A stretch of 64,000 bases of DNA from Terricaulis silvestris (GTDB lineage Bacteria; Pseudomonadota; Alphaproteobacteria; Caulobacterales; Aquidulcibacteraceae): contig NZ_CP047045.1 in NCBI RefSeq assembly GCF_009792355.1, positions 3,126,501-3,190,500 on the forward strand. The letters run 5' to 3'. Below the pieces are notes generated by a model. It was not told the DNA's origin, made no database searches, and worked only from the letters and a program-made list of their open reading frames with translations. Shown here one piece after another: positions 27,620 to 36,605 of this stretch. The position numbers were made by a program, and so were the translations under genes. Every line of letters begins with the position of its first letter. Within the stretch, counting starts at the first letter, position 1.

Positions 27620-28021
27620 ATGCGCTACATGTATTTGATTTCAGCTATCGAAGACGGGAAACCGCCGCCGCAACAGCTGATGGACGTGATCGGCAAGCAG
27701 GCCGAGCAGGAACTCGCCTCCGGCCGCATGCTGTCCCAGGGCGGCCTGTTGCCCACTCTCATGGGCGCGGCGCGCGTGACGCTGAAGCAAGGCAAGCTCA
27801 GCGTGCTCGACGGGCCCTTCACCGAGAGCAAGGAAGTGCTCGGCGGCTTCGCCATCTTCGACTTCGCTACGCGCGAGGAAGCTTTGGCCTCAGCCGTCGA
27901 CTTCATGGCGCTGCACGCCAAGTACGGGGAGGGCTGGGAAGGCGTCTGCGAGATGCGGCCGATGTTCGACGAAACCGGCGGCTGCGCGGCGATCGAGGGC
28001 GTCGCAACCGTCGTCGCCTAG
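27620..28021 (+). CDS. YCII (DGPF) family protein 2
   Basis: 133 residues, a paralogue of the protein at 25043. Shared segments: 'MRYMYLISA', 'GRMLSQGGLLPTLMGAARVT', '[20 protein letters not shown]' and 'EGVCEMRPMF'. GAGGG precedes the ATG. It overlaps the ruvA end by 4 bp in convergent orientation. Same predicted ECF-type promoter as its paralogue. Confidence 0.87.
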   Translation: MRYMYLISAIEDGKPPPQQLMDVIGKQAEQELASGRMLSQGGLLPTLMGAARVTLKQGKLSVLDGPFTESKEVLGGFAIFDFATREEALASAVDFMALHAKYGEGWEGVCEMRPMFDETGGCAAIEGVATVVA

Positions 28022-28629
28022 CGGCTGACTTCCTTCAGCGCGGCGCGGATGAGCTCGGGTGCGGGCGCGTCCGCGTCGAATTGTTTCGATGCACTCGCCA
28101 CCGCGCGCGCGGCGCTGGATTGGTCGATACCGAGATTGACCAGCGCCGACACAGCCTCCGCGCGGGCGCCGCTCACCGGCGCGCCATTGCGTGGGGCGAT
28201 CCCGCTCGCGCCGCCGCTGATGAAACCTTTCGGACCCTGCTTGGCCGCCAGCTCCGTCGCCAACCGCGCCGCAAGCTTTGGCCCGACGCCATTGGCGCGC
28301 GCGAACGCGGCTTTGTCCTGCAGCGCGATGGCATCGATCAGCACCGCAGGCGGCATCGCATCCAGAATGCCCAGCGCCACTTTCGCGCCCACGCCCGGAA
28401 TGGTTTGCAGATGCGCGAACCATGCGCGCTCTTCTTCCGAGCCGAATCCGAACAGCCGGATCGCGTCTTCGCGCACGTGCGTCTCGATGAAGAGCTTCAC
28501 CGTCGCGCCAACACTGAGCCGCGCCAACGTGCGCCCGCCCGCCTGCACCACATACCCCACGCCGCCGACTTCAATCAGCACGTGCTCCTCGCCAACAGCC
28601 GCAACCACGCCCTGCAATGAGCCGATCAT
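28018..28629 (-). CDS. ruvA: Holliday junction DNA helicase subunit RuvA
   Basis: 203 residues from the ATG at 28629 (MIGSLQGVVAAVGEEHVLIE). N-terminal OB fold, central helix-hairpin-helix repeats (LQTIPGVGAKVALGILDAMP; RANGVGPKLAARLATELAAK) and the C-terminal RuvB-binding domain (AEAVSALVNLGIDQSSAARA). It binds the four-way junction and loads RuvB. It is separated from ruvC and ruvB by opposite-strand genes. Confidence 0.96.
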   Translation of the reverse strand: MIGSLQGVVAAVGEEHVLIEVGGVGYVVQAGGRTLARLSVGATVKLFIETHVREDAIRLFGFGSEEERAWFAHLQTIPGVGAKVALGILDAMPPAVLIDAIALQDKAAFARANGVGPKLAARLATELAAKQGPKGFISGGASGIAPRNGAPVSGARAEAVSALVNLGIDQSSAARAVASASKQFDADAPAPELIRAALKEVSR

Positions 28630-28817
28630 GTGAAACTCCGCCGTCCCTCGTGCGCGGATTCGGGGGCCGAACGAAATGAGTGGGCTGAAACGAAGCCAGT
28701 TGCGAAACACTCTCACGCTTACAGCGCTGCAACGTCGTGTTACGATTCCCCTCGAGGGATAAGGGTTTTTGCGACTGCTTCGCAATGTGAAGCAGCCGCC
28801 ACGTGAGGGGACGTTCG

Positions 28818-29423
28818 ATGTCTGATGAAAAGAAGCGTTTGAATCGGCGTTCGTTCATGAACCGCTTGATCGGTGCAGCAGTGATCGCGGGCGGCGCAAC
28901 TGCCGCCATCACCGGCGACGCGTCTGCGCAAAACTACACGGGCCGCACAGACTCAGACTCAGGCAGCGGCGCCGATCGCTCCGGCTACGGGCGCACCGGC
29001 ATCAATGATAGCGACAGCGGCAGCGGCAGCGATCGTGCTGGCTACGGCCGCGGCGGCGGCTCCGGCGTCACCGACAATGACAGTGGCGCGTACGCCGATC
29101 CCGCAGGCCGCGGACGCGGCAGCTCCGGCGTCACTGACAATGACAGCGGTACGTATGCAGACCCTGCCGGTCGCGGACGCGGCGGCACGACCGGCGTCAG
29201 CGACTCCGACACCGGCCAGTACGCAGATCCCGCAGGGCGCGGACGCCGCGGCGGATCGCGTGGCGCAGCGGCGACCGGCTACACCGACAGCGATTCCGGC
29301 GCGATGTCAGATCCAGGCGGCAACGGTCGCGGCGGACGCCGCAACGCGCAGACCGGCATCTCCGACGCTGACACTGGCTCAACCGCTGACGCTGGCGGTT
29401 ACGGTCGCGGCACTGACCGTTAA
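28818..29423 (+). CDS. Tat-exported protein of seven DxDSG repeats
   Basis: 201 residues. A twin-arginine signal (NRRSFMNRLIGAAVIAGGAT) ends near DASAQ. The mature part is almost wholly seven repeats of about 20 residues with the core TG-x-x-D-S/N-D-S/T-G-x-x-x-D-x-x-G-x-G-R-G. The Asp spacing (DxDxG...D) is like calcium-binding repeats, but no known family is matched. Export by Tat suggests folding or cofactor loading before transport. A CTGCTTC/GAAGCAG hairpin (28775-28795) lies in its leader. Confidence 0.72.
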   Translation: MSDEKKRLNRRSFMNRLIGAAVIAGGATAAITGDASAQNYTGRTDSDSGSGADRSGYGRTGINDSDSGSGSDRAGYGRGGGSGVTDNDSGAYADPAGRGRGSSGVTDNDSGTYADPAGRGRGGTTGVSDSDTGQYADPAGRGRRGGSRGAAATGYTDSDSGAMSDPGGNGRGGRRNAQTGISDADTGSTADAGGYGRGTDR

Positions 29424-29437
29424 TACGGAAAAGCTAA

Positions 29438-30616
29438 GTGTCTAAGCGCGAGCAATGGCTCGACGATCCGCTCGGCTATCTGATCGGCGCCGATCGCGTC
29501 GCGGATTTTCATGCGCGCATCTATGAGCGCGAAGCGCTGGTGGTCGCGCACAACGATGCCAAGCGCTTCGAAGGTCTGCTCTCGATCGATGACGTCGACC
29601 GCATCGTCACCAATGTCGATTTGCGCGAAGGCCAGCTTGATCTCGCTGACGCGTCGCGGCAGATGGCGCGTTCGGATTACGTTGATAGCGCAGGCTTCGT
29701 CGATCGCGGCGCCGTCGCGGATTTTCACCGCGGCGGCGCCACCATCATCCTGCAGCACGCCCACCAGCTCGAACCGGCGCTCGGCCGCCTCTGCCGTGCG
29801 CTCGAACGCGCCTTTTCAGCGCATCTGCAAACCAACATTTATCTGACGCCGCCCAACGCGCAGGGCTTCCGCACCCATTACGACAATCACTGCGTATTCG
29901 TGCTGCAAGTCGCCGGCGAGAAGGCCTGGCGGCTCTACGAAAAACCGATCGACACGCCGTTCCGCGGCGAAGCGTTCGAGCCCGGAAAATACGAAAGCGG
30001 CGACCTGAAGCAAGAGTTCGTGTTGAAAGCCGGAGACTGCGCCTACGTCCCGCGCGGCCTCATGCACGACGCACAGACGTCCGGCGCCGAACCTTCGCTG
30101 CACATCACCGTCGGCCTCATCACCCGCACCTGGGCCGACTTGATGCTCGAAGCCGTCTCCGAAGCTGCACTCCGCACGCCGGAGCTGCGCCGGAGTTTGC
30201 CGGCCGACTACGCACGTTCAAGCTTCGATCGCGACGCGGCGCGAGCGCACTTGAAAACACTTGCCGCCAAGATCGCCGACACCATCGAACTCGATCCCGC
30301 GCTCGATCTGCTGCTCGACACCTTCATCCGCTCACGCGCCAGCGACAATCGCGGCGCGATCCGCGACGCAACCAAGCCAATCACCGCGAAAGAAGGCTTC
30401 GCGCTGCAGCCGCTGGCGCCGTTCCGCATCGCTGAAGACGGCGACAAGCTCGTCGTCATCTCTGCTGGCGGTGAACTGGACTTCAAACCTGAAAACCGCA
30501 GCGCCCTCGAACGGGCGCTCGGCGGGCCAAAGTTCACACCCGCCGACCTCGGGGGCGAAGGCGCCGAGGCGCTCACAGCCAAGCTCCTCGCCTACGGCCT
30601 AATCGCCCGCGCCTGA
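29438..30616 (+). CDS. Cupin/JmjC-type 2-oxoglutarate oxygenase (RoxA/YcfD-like)
   Basis: 392 residues from a GTG start. The JmjC/cupin_4 core shows the iron ligands: H-x-D in 'QGFRTHYDNHCVFVLQVAGE' and a later His in 'YVPRGLMHDAQTSG', with 'GDCAYVPRG' between. Family members hydroxylate ribosomal proteins; here the target is unknown. The C-terminal part is helical followed by a small winged-helix-like region. It is 14 bp downstream of the Tat repeat gene. Confidence 0.85.
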   Translation: MSKREQWLDDPLGYLIGADRVADFHARIYEREALVVAHNDAKRFEGLLSIDDVDRIVTNVDLREGQLDLADASRQMARSDYVDSAGFVDRGAVADFHRGGATIILQHAHQLEPALGRLCRALERAFSAHLQTNIYLTPPNAQGFRTHYDNHCVFVLQVAGEKAWRLYEKPIDTPFRGEAFEPGKYESGDLKQEFVLKAGDCAYVPRGLMHDAQTSGAEPSLHITVGLITRTWADLMLEAVSEAALRTPELRRSLPADYARSSFDRDAARAHLKTLAAKIADTIELDPALDLLLDTFIRSRASDNRGAIRDATKPITAKEGFALQPLAPFRIAEDGDKLVVISAGGELDFKPENRSALERALGGPKFTPADLGGEGAEALTAKLLAYGLIARA

Positions 30617-30717
30617 CCGGCAATCGCCGCGTCTGACATGCGCTTCGTCTCATTGCGCTTGAGACCTCATTTTGGCATCGCTTGATCGCAGGCTAGCCAT
30701 CGTCTCGGGGGACTCAC

Positions 30718-32787
30718 ATGACCACCTTCACACGCCGCGCCGTCACGGCGTCGACACTCGCCCTCGCCGCCGGCTGCGCCTCCGGCGCCGGCACAACCAC
30801 CGCACCCACCGCGCCGATCGGCCGCGCCGCCATCGGCTCGTTCGGCATCGACATGACGTCCATCGATCCAAGCGTGAAGCCCGGCGACGATTTCTTCCAA
30901 TACGTCAACGGCACGTGGCTCAACAATCCGGCCAACGCGATCCCAGCCGACCGCACCAGCTGGGGCACCAACGTCATCCTCTCGGAAAAAGCCGAACGCG
31001 ATGTGCGGGTGATCATCGAGGAGGCCGCGGCTGCGGGGGGCGCGTCCGGCTCGAACCAACAAAAGATCGCCGATTACTACAACGCCTACAATGATCAAGA
31101 CGCGATCGACGCGCGCGGTCTCGAACCGCTGCAGCCAGTGCTTTCCGCCATCGCGGCATTGCGCACGCATGAAGACGTCATGCGCCTGATCGCGAGGCCT
31201 GACGTCGGCATTTCCGCGCCGATCGATGTCAACGTCACGCTGGATGAAGGCAACCCTGATCGCTACATCGTTGGCGTGTCGCATGGCGGCCTCGGCTTAC
31301 CCGAGCGCGAATACTATCGCCGCAGCGACGGCGAATTCCCGACCATCCGCACCCAATACGCGGCTGCCATCGCGCAAATGCTCGGCCTCGCCGGCCAAAG
31401 CGACGGCGAAGCAAAAGCCCAGCGCATCCTCGCCTTCGAAACCGCCATCGCCGAACGCCACTGGCCCATCGCTGATCGCCGCGAACGCGAACGCACCTAC
31501 AATCTCCGCGACCGCGCCGGCCTTAGCGCCATCGCACCGAACTTCCCATGGGACGCGCGCCTCGAAGCCGCGGGCCTCGGCAACGCCGACGCTATCGTCG
31601 TCGCGGAACTCAGCGCCATGCGCCCGCTCGCCGACCTCTGCATGGCGACGCCGGTCTCGACGTGGAAAGACTACATCACCTGGCACTACGTCCGCGGCTG
31701 GGCCAACGTGCTGCCGCGCGCCATCGACGACGCCAACTTCGCCTTCTACGGCCGCACCTTGAACGGCCAGCCGCAACAGCGTGAACGCTGGAAGCGCGCC
31801 ATCGCCTCGATTAACAACGTGCTGGGCGAAGCCGTCGGCCAGATTTACGTGCAACGCCACTTCCCGCCGGAAGCCAAGACGCAAGCGCTCGAACTGGTCG
31901 AGAACATGCGCCGCGCCTACGGAGAGCGCATCCGCGCCGTCAGCTGGATGAGCGAGGAAACCAAGGTTGCCGCGCTCGAAAAGCTCGCCACCTTCCGCCC
32001 CAAGATCGGCTACCCGGATCAGTGGAAAGACTATTCACGCTACGAAGTCCGCGCCGGCGACGCGTTCGGCAATTCTAAGCGCTATGCCGAGTTTGACTGG
32101 CAGCACGACGTCGAACGCCTCGGCCGCCCGAGCGACCGCGAAGAATGGTTCATGGCGCCCCACGCCATCAACGCCTACTACAACCCGCCCTTCAACGAGA
32201 TCGTCTTCCCTGCCGGCTATCTGCAGCCGCCGCTGTTCGATCCCTACGCCGATCCGGCTGTGAACTATGGCGGCGTCGGCGGCGTCATAGGCCACGAAAT
32301 GGGCCATGGCTTCGACGACCAAGGCGCCAAGTCCGACGCGCGCGGCGTGCTGCGCGATTGGTGGCGCGCGGACGACGTCGAGCGCTTTAACGCGCTGACC
32401 GGCCGCCTGGTCGATCAATACAACGAGTTCCAACCGTTGCCTGGACTCAACGTCAACGGCCGCCTCACGCTCGGCGAAAACATCGGTGATTGCGGCGGCT
32501 TGCAAGTCGCGCTGCACGCATATCGCATTTCACTGAACGGCGCCGAGCCGCCCGTGCTCGAAGGCACCACCGGCTGGCAGCGTTTCTTCATGGCGCGCGC
32601 GCAGCACCGCAAGGAGCACCGCCGCGATCAATCGCTGCGCAACCAAGTGCTGACCGACCCGCATTCACCGTCGCGCTACCGCGTCAACGGCCCGGCGCGC
32701 AACGTCGATACCTGGTACGAAGCCTTCAATGTGCAGGCCGGCGATGCGCTTTATCTCCCGCCGGATCAGCGCGTCACGATCTGGTAG
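30718..32787 (+). CDS. M13 family metallopeptidase
   Basis: 689 residues. It has a twin-arginine-like N-terminus (TRRAVTASTLALAAGC) with a lipobox, so the protein is probably a periplasmic lipoprotein. The neprilysin-type zinc site HEMGH has His526, Glu527 and His530, followed by 'GENIGDCGGL' (third ligand Glu). The N-terminal M13 domain is recognised by 'KPGDDFFQYVNGTWL'. The C-terminus ends in the typical 'VNGPARNV' and a final Trp. It degrades peptides in the envelope. It converges on ruvC with a short overlap. Confidence 0.93.
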   Translation: MTTFTRRAVTASTLALAAGCASGAGTTTAPTAPIGRAAIGSFGIDMTSIDPSVKPGDDFFQYVNGTWLNNPANAIPADRTSWGTNVILSEKAERDVRVIIEEAAAAGGASGSNQQKIADYYNAYNDQDAIDARGLEPLQPVLSAIAALRTHEDVMRLIARPDVGISAPIDVNVTLDEGNPDRYIVGVSHGGLGLPEREYYRRSDGEFPTIRTQYAAAIAQMLGLAGQSDGEAKAQRILAFETAIAERHWPIADRRERERTYNLRDRAGLSAIAPNFPWDARLEAAGLGNADAIVVAELSAMRPLADLCMATPVSTWKDYITWHYVRGWANVLPRAIDDANFAFYGRTLNGQPQQRERWKRAIASINNVLGEAVGQIYVQRHFPPEAKTQALELVENMRRAYGERIRAVSWMSEETKVAALEKLATFRPKIGYPDQWKDYSRYEVRAGDAFGNSKRYAEFDWQHDVERLGRPSDREEWFMAPHAINAYYNPPFNEIVFPAGYLQPPLFDPYADPAVNYGGVGGVIGHEMGHGFDDQGAKSDARGVLRDWWRADDVERFNALTGRLVDQYNEFQPLPGLNVNGRLTLGENIGDCGGLQVALHAYRISLNGAEPPVLEGTTGWQRFFMARAQHRKEHRRDQSLRNQVLTDPHSPSRYRVNGPARNVDTWYEAFNVQAGDALYLPPDQRVTIW

Positions 32788-33271
32788 CGCGCCGGAAACC
32801 GCCGTGCGCTGCGTGGCAAAGCGCAACACCCAGCGCGTCGGCGGCGTCAGCGGTAACATCACCCGCCGTCGGCAACAGCCGGCGCACCATAAACGCGATC
32901 TGAGTCTTGTCCGCGCTGCCCGATCCGACCACGGCTTTCTTGATCGTCGTCGGCGCGTATTCCGCCACCAGCACGCCGCGCCGTGCCGCCGCCGCCAGCG
33001 TCACGCCACGCGCCTGACCCAATGCAAGCGCCGCGCGCGCGTTCGAGTTCACGAACGTCTCTTCCACCGCGCATTCGTGCGGATTGTGCTGATCGATCAC
33101 AGCGCCAAGTTCTTCGAACAAGAACAACAAGCGCGACGCCAACTGCTGTTGCTGCGGCGGCTTGATCACGCCGTGCGCAACGTGGCTGAGCCGCGAGCCT
33201 TCGCTCGCAACCAGGCCCCAGCCGCACCGATTGAGTCCCGGATCGATGCCGAGAATGAGTGTAACGCTCAC
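32774..33271 (-). CDS. ruvC: Crossover junction endodeoxyribonuclease RuvC
   Basis: 165 residues from the GTG at 33271. It resolves Holliday junctions with RuvAB. Acidic active-site pattern: 'LILGIDPGLNRCGWGLVASE' (first Asp), 'HECAVEETFVNSNARAALAL' (Glu) and 'TADAADALGVALCHAAHG' (Asp pair). A GTGA overlap with the O-antigen ligase-like gene upstream shows coupling. It ends inside the convergent M13 gene. Confidence 0.95.
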   Translation of the reverse strand: MSVTLILGIDPGLNRCGWGLVASEGSRLSHVAHGVIKPPQQQQLASRLLFLFEELGAVIDQHNPHECAVEETFVNSNARAALALGQARGVTLAAAARRGVLVAEYAPTTIKKAVVGSGSADKTQIAFMVRRLLPTAGDVTADAADALGVALCHAAHGGFRRATRS

Positions 33272-34521
33272 GTTTTCCGCTCCCGCGCATCCAACACGAG
33301 CCGTGCCGCGACCGCCACGTAGATTGTCCAGAACACATTGTTGGCTTGCATCGCGTGGCTTTCGCTCATGGTGTAGAGCGCGAACGCCGCCAGAAACGCC
33401 GGCGCCCACAAGCCAGCGCGCGGATCCATGATCGCGCCCGCGCCACGCCACAACGTCGCGATCAGCTGTAGCGCCAACAGCATCACTCCAACGCGGCCCA
33501 TGCCGAGCGCCATCTCAAGCCAACTCGAGTGCGCCGACGCCACTTGCCACGCCACCGCCTCGCGTACCCAAAACGCAGGCCCATTGTCCGGCAGCCAGAA
33601 CGCGTAATAGCCGTAGCCAAACCACGGCTGCGCCGCGACAGCCGGCGCCGCGGCGTCCCAAATCTCGGTGCGCCCCGTCAGCGTCAAATCGCGCCCAAGC
33701 ACCGCAACGATCACGTCCGGCGCCAGCAACACAATGCTCGTTCCCACGATCACAACGCCAAGCACGCCCGCACCCACAAGCAACGCCGGCAACGGCCCCC
33801 GCCGCACCAGCATGCACGCGCCGATCACCGCAACGCCCAGCATCGAGGCGACCAGCGCCGTCTTCGACGTCGATAACAGCACCAACGCAAACGCGCCTGC
33901 CGCCCAAGCAAACCAGAACCGCCGCCGCTTCGGCTCAACCAAAGCCGCGCTCACGCACACCGCAACGCCCAGCGCCATGATGCCGCCCAGCGTGTTCTTG
34001 TGCGTCCACAACCCAGACCACGCGCCCGGGTGCTCGAACGTCATGCGCCCAACGCTCGGCGCAACCAAGCCCAGCAGCAGTGATCCCGCAATCAACACCA
34101 CGAACGCGCCGCCGATCACCGTGACCAGCCGCTCCCACTCGTAGCGCCACGCGAGATAAAGCCCGAACGCCATCGTCAGCGTGAGCCACACCACGCGCCG
34201 CAACGTCGCGCCGCTATCGATCGACCACAGCGTGGAAGCGCCGGCCAACACAACCAAGCTCATCAGCAACGGCGCCGCCCAGGCCGTGCGCGCGGCCAGC
34301 GCGCGATCGCGCCACAGCACGAACGCCAGAAACGCGTACACCGGCAGAAAGAAAATCCGCGCATAGCCCGGTGGCTCGGCCAAGCCTTGGCTCTGCGCGA
34401 TCGCGGCGAACAGCGGTTCAGAAAATTGCGCCAAGCACAGCGCCGCGGCGACGCCCTCCCAGCGCGCGAAGCCCGCGCGCGCGGGCGCGTCGGCGTCGGC
34501 GGAGGCGTGCGCGATGGTCAT
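33268..34521 (-). CDS. O-antigen ligase/polymerase-like membrane protein
   Basis: 417 residues with about ten to twelve hydrophobic spans and a loop 'RDLTLTGRTEIWDAAAPAVA' typical of the Wzy_C/RfaL (O-antigen ligase) domain, followed by 'PWFGYGYYAFWLPDNG' and 'SAHSSWLEMALGMGRVGVML'. The family joins or polymerises surface glycans; ExoQ-like members make exopolysaccharide. It is translationally coupled to ruvC and no glycan genes lie next to it, so the role is open. Confidence 0.82.
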   Translation of the reverse strand: MTIAHASADADAPARAGFARWEGVAAALCLAQFSEPLFAAIAQSQGLAEPPGYARIFFLPVYAFLAFVLWRDRALAARTAWAAPLLMSLVVLAGASTLWSIDSGATLRRVVWLTLTMAFGLYLAWRYEWERLVTVIGGAFVVLIAGSLLLGLVAPSVGRMTFEHPGAWSGLWTHKNTLGGIMALGVAVCVSAALVEPKRRRFWFAWAAGAFALVLLSTSKTALVASMLGVAVIGACMLVRRGPLPALLVGAGVLGVVIVGTSIVLLAPDVIVAVLGRDLTLTGRTEIWDAAAPAVAAQPWFGYGYYAFWLPDNGPAFWVREAVAWQVASAHSSWLEMALGMGRVGVMLLALQLIATLWRGAGAIMDPRAGLWAPAFLAAFALYTMSESHAMQANNVFWTIYVAVAARLVLDARERKT

Positions 34522-34599
34522 GGGCGCTTAGCCCTGCGCCCAATCCCTTGCCAAAGCGCTAACCCGCCTCCAGCATGGCCGAAACGACTGGGGAATTTC

Positions 34600-36003
34600 A
34601 TGCTTCGACGTCTGCAAACGCACCTTCTCGGCGCGGTCCTCATGTGCGGCCTCGCAACCGCCGCGCAGGCGCAAACGCCGAGCACCGCCGAGCGCACCGA
34701 AGCGCTGGAGATTTACCGCCACATCGTCTCGCTCGACACCTCTATCGAAGGCGGCCAGACGCCGGCGATGGCGAACTACCTCGCCGACCGTTTCCGCGCT
34801 GCGGGCTTTCCAGCCGAAGACGTGCACGTGCTGCCGCTCGCGCAAACCGCCGGGCTGCTCGTGCGCTATCGCGGCGACAGCTCAGGCGGGCGGCCCGTTC
34901 TGCTCATTGCGCACATGGACGTGGTGCCCGCGCGCCGCAGCGAATGGGAGCGCGATCCGTTTACGTTGGTGGAGGAGAACGGCTACTTTTTCGGCCGCGG
35001 CGCCTCCGACAACAAAGCCGGCCTCACCCATCTCGTGCAGACCTTCATTTCACTCCGCCGCGAAAACTTCCGCCCGACGCGCGATCTGATCATCTGGTTT
35101 TCCGGCGACGAAGAAACCAGCGGCGCAACGACTATGGCGCTCTTGGGCGAACACCGCGCGCTGATCGGCGACGCGGAATTCGCGCTCAACGCAGACGCCG
35201 GCGGCGGCGTGATCAACCCAGCCGGTCAAGCGCTCTACGCTTTGCAAACCGCGGAGAAAACCTACGCGAGCTACAGCTTCACCGCGCGCAACCAAGGCGG
35301 CCACTCCTCCGCGCCGCGCGAAGACAACGCCATCTACGAACTCGCCGCGGCGCTCACGCGCCTGCGCGCCTTCCAATTTCCGGTGATGCACAACGACACC
35401 ACGATCGCCAGCTTCCGCGCCGAAGCGCCGCTCGATCAAACCCCGACCGGCCGCGCCGCGCTGCGCTTCGCCGAAAATCCCGGCGACCGCGCCGCCGCCC
35501 GCACGATGTCGCGTAATCCCTATTATGCGGCGCAACTGCGCACCACGTGCGTCGCCACCATGCTCTCCGCCGGCCACGCTGAAAACGCGCTGCCGCAAAC
35601 GGCGACAGGTACCGTGAACTGCCGCGTCTTCCCCGGAGTTGCGCTTGCCGACATAGAGAGCGAACTGCGGGCCATCGCCGGCGCCGGCATCGAAGTCGCG
35701 CTGATCGCGCCCGCCAACGCGAGCGATGCGTCTCCGCTCCGCGCTGACGTGATGGGCGCCCTCAGTGCCGCACTCCGCGCCAATCACCCGAACGCAGTGA
35801 TCACGCCCTACATGTCAGCCGGCGCCACCGACGGCCTCTTCTTCCGCGCCGCCGGCATTCCGGCCTACGGCGTCGGCGGCATCGTCAGCGCAGACGAAGA
35901 AGACAACGCCCACGGCCTCAACGAACGCATCCCCGTCGCCGCCTTCTACGAAGGCTTCACGCACTGGCGCGTATTGCTGACGACGCTGGCGGGGCGAAAC
36001 TAG
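34600..36003 (+). CDS. M20 family metallopeptidase, secreted
   Basis: 467 residues. A signal peptide (LLGAVLMCGLATAAQAQ) is followed by the M20 catalytic core: 'VLLIAHMDVVP' (His, Asp), 'FFGRGASDNKAGLTHLV' (bridging Asp) and 'IIWFSGDEETSG' (catalytic Glu, ligand Glu). A dimerisation insert follows and the last ligand is near 'DNAHGLNERI'. It cleaves dipeptides or acylated amino acids in the periplasm. The ATG at 34600 is selected over a long upstream leader. Confidence 0.9.
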   Translation: MLRRLQTHLLGAVLMCGLATAAQAQTPSTAERTEALEIYRHIVSLDTSIEGGQTPAMANYLADRFRAAGFPAEDVHVLPLAQTAGLLVRYRGDSSGGRPVLLIAHMDVVPARRSEWERDPFTLVEENGYFFGRGASDNKAGLTHLVQTFISLRRENFRPTRDLIIWFSGDEETSGATTMALLGEHRALIGDAEFALNADAGGGVINPAGQALYALQTAEKTYASYSFTARNQGGHSSAPREDNAIYELAAALTRLRAFQFPVMHNDTTIASFRAEAPLDQTPTGRAALRFAENPGDRAAARTMSRNPYYAAQLRTTCVATMLSAGHAENALPQTATGTVNCRVFPGVALADIESELRAIAGAGIEVALIAPANASDASPLRADVMGALSAALRANHPNAVITPYMSAGATDGLFFRAAGIPAYGVGGIVSADEEDNAHGLNERIPVAAFYEGFTHWRVLLTTLAGRN

Positions 36004-36042
36004 ACGCCTCGCAGTCCCGCCGTTTGGTGCTATATTGCCCGC

Positions 36043-36294
36043 ATGTCCAATTCGCTGACCCTCCCGCCTGACTTGGCCGCCAAGGTCCAGGCGCACATCG
36101 ATAGCGGCGCGGCGACGGATCCAATCGAGGTGGTTCGGGCCGGCCTGGACGCTCTGGAGGCGGCCGAGGCAGCCAAGCTTGACGCCGTGCGCGCAAAGCT
36201 AGCGCGCGCAATGAACGATCCCCGGCCCTCCGCGCCAGCCGACGATGTCTTTTCTAGAGTGGAAGCGCTGATCAACGCTGCTGCAAAGAAATGA
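36043..36294 (+). CDS. ParD-type antitoxin
   Basis: 83 residues beginning SNSLTLPPDLAAKVQAHIDS, a ribbon-helix-helix of the CC2985/ParD group, with a charged helical toxin-binding tail (EAAEAAKLDAVRAKLARAMN). It overlaps the toxin gene by 4 bp (ATGA). The complex normally represses its own promoter. Sits between the M20 peptidase and secA. Confidence 0.85.
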   Translation: MSNSLTLPPDLAAKVQAHIDSGAATDPIEVVRAGLDALEAAEAAKLDAVRAKLARAMNDPRPSAPADDVFSRVEALINAAAKK

Positions 36295-36605
36295 GCCGCA
36301 TCGTCTTCCGCCCAGAGGCGGAGGCGGACTTAACCGCAATCGCATTGCACATCGCAGCGAACAGCGCGGCGCGCGCGCATCGTGTCGTCACGCGTTTGCG
36401 ATCCCGATGCGAAATTCTCAGGCAACACCCGCTCGCGGGTCGGCCACGCAATGAACTCGGCGAAGGATTGCGATCGCTCTCCGAGCGACCGTTCGTGCTG
36501 ATATACAGGACCATGGGAGACGACGTCGAAATCGTCGCCATTCTTCACGGCGCTCGCGATCTGCCCGCCGCCATCGCCCGCCGCATAGACCGCGACGATC
36601 CCTAA
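36291..36605 (+). CDS. ParE/RelE-type toxin
   Basis: 104 residues: '[20 protein letters not shown]', '[20 protein letters not shown]' and the closing '[20 protein letters not shown]' strands are the ParE fold. ParE-type toxins inhibit DNA gyrase, although RelE-fold RNases look similar at this level. It is coupled to the ParD gene and overlaps the end of secA by 4 bp. Confidence 0.87.
   Translation: MSRIVFRPEAEADLTAIALHIAANSAARAHRVVTRLRSRCEILRQHPLAGRPRNELGEGLRSLSERPFVLIYRTMGDDVEIVAILHGARDLPAAIARRIDRDDP

Noticed and set aside
28630-28700. LexA (SOS) box upstream of ruvA
   Set aside because: One GTTC is seen but no second GTTC seven bases later, as required for the alphaproteobacterial box.
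28818-29423. CRISPR or DNA-level tandem repeat
   Set aside because: The repetition is protein-level, in frame, with diverged codons and no spacers.
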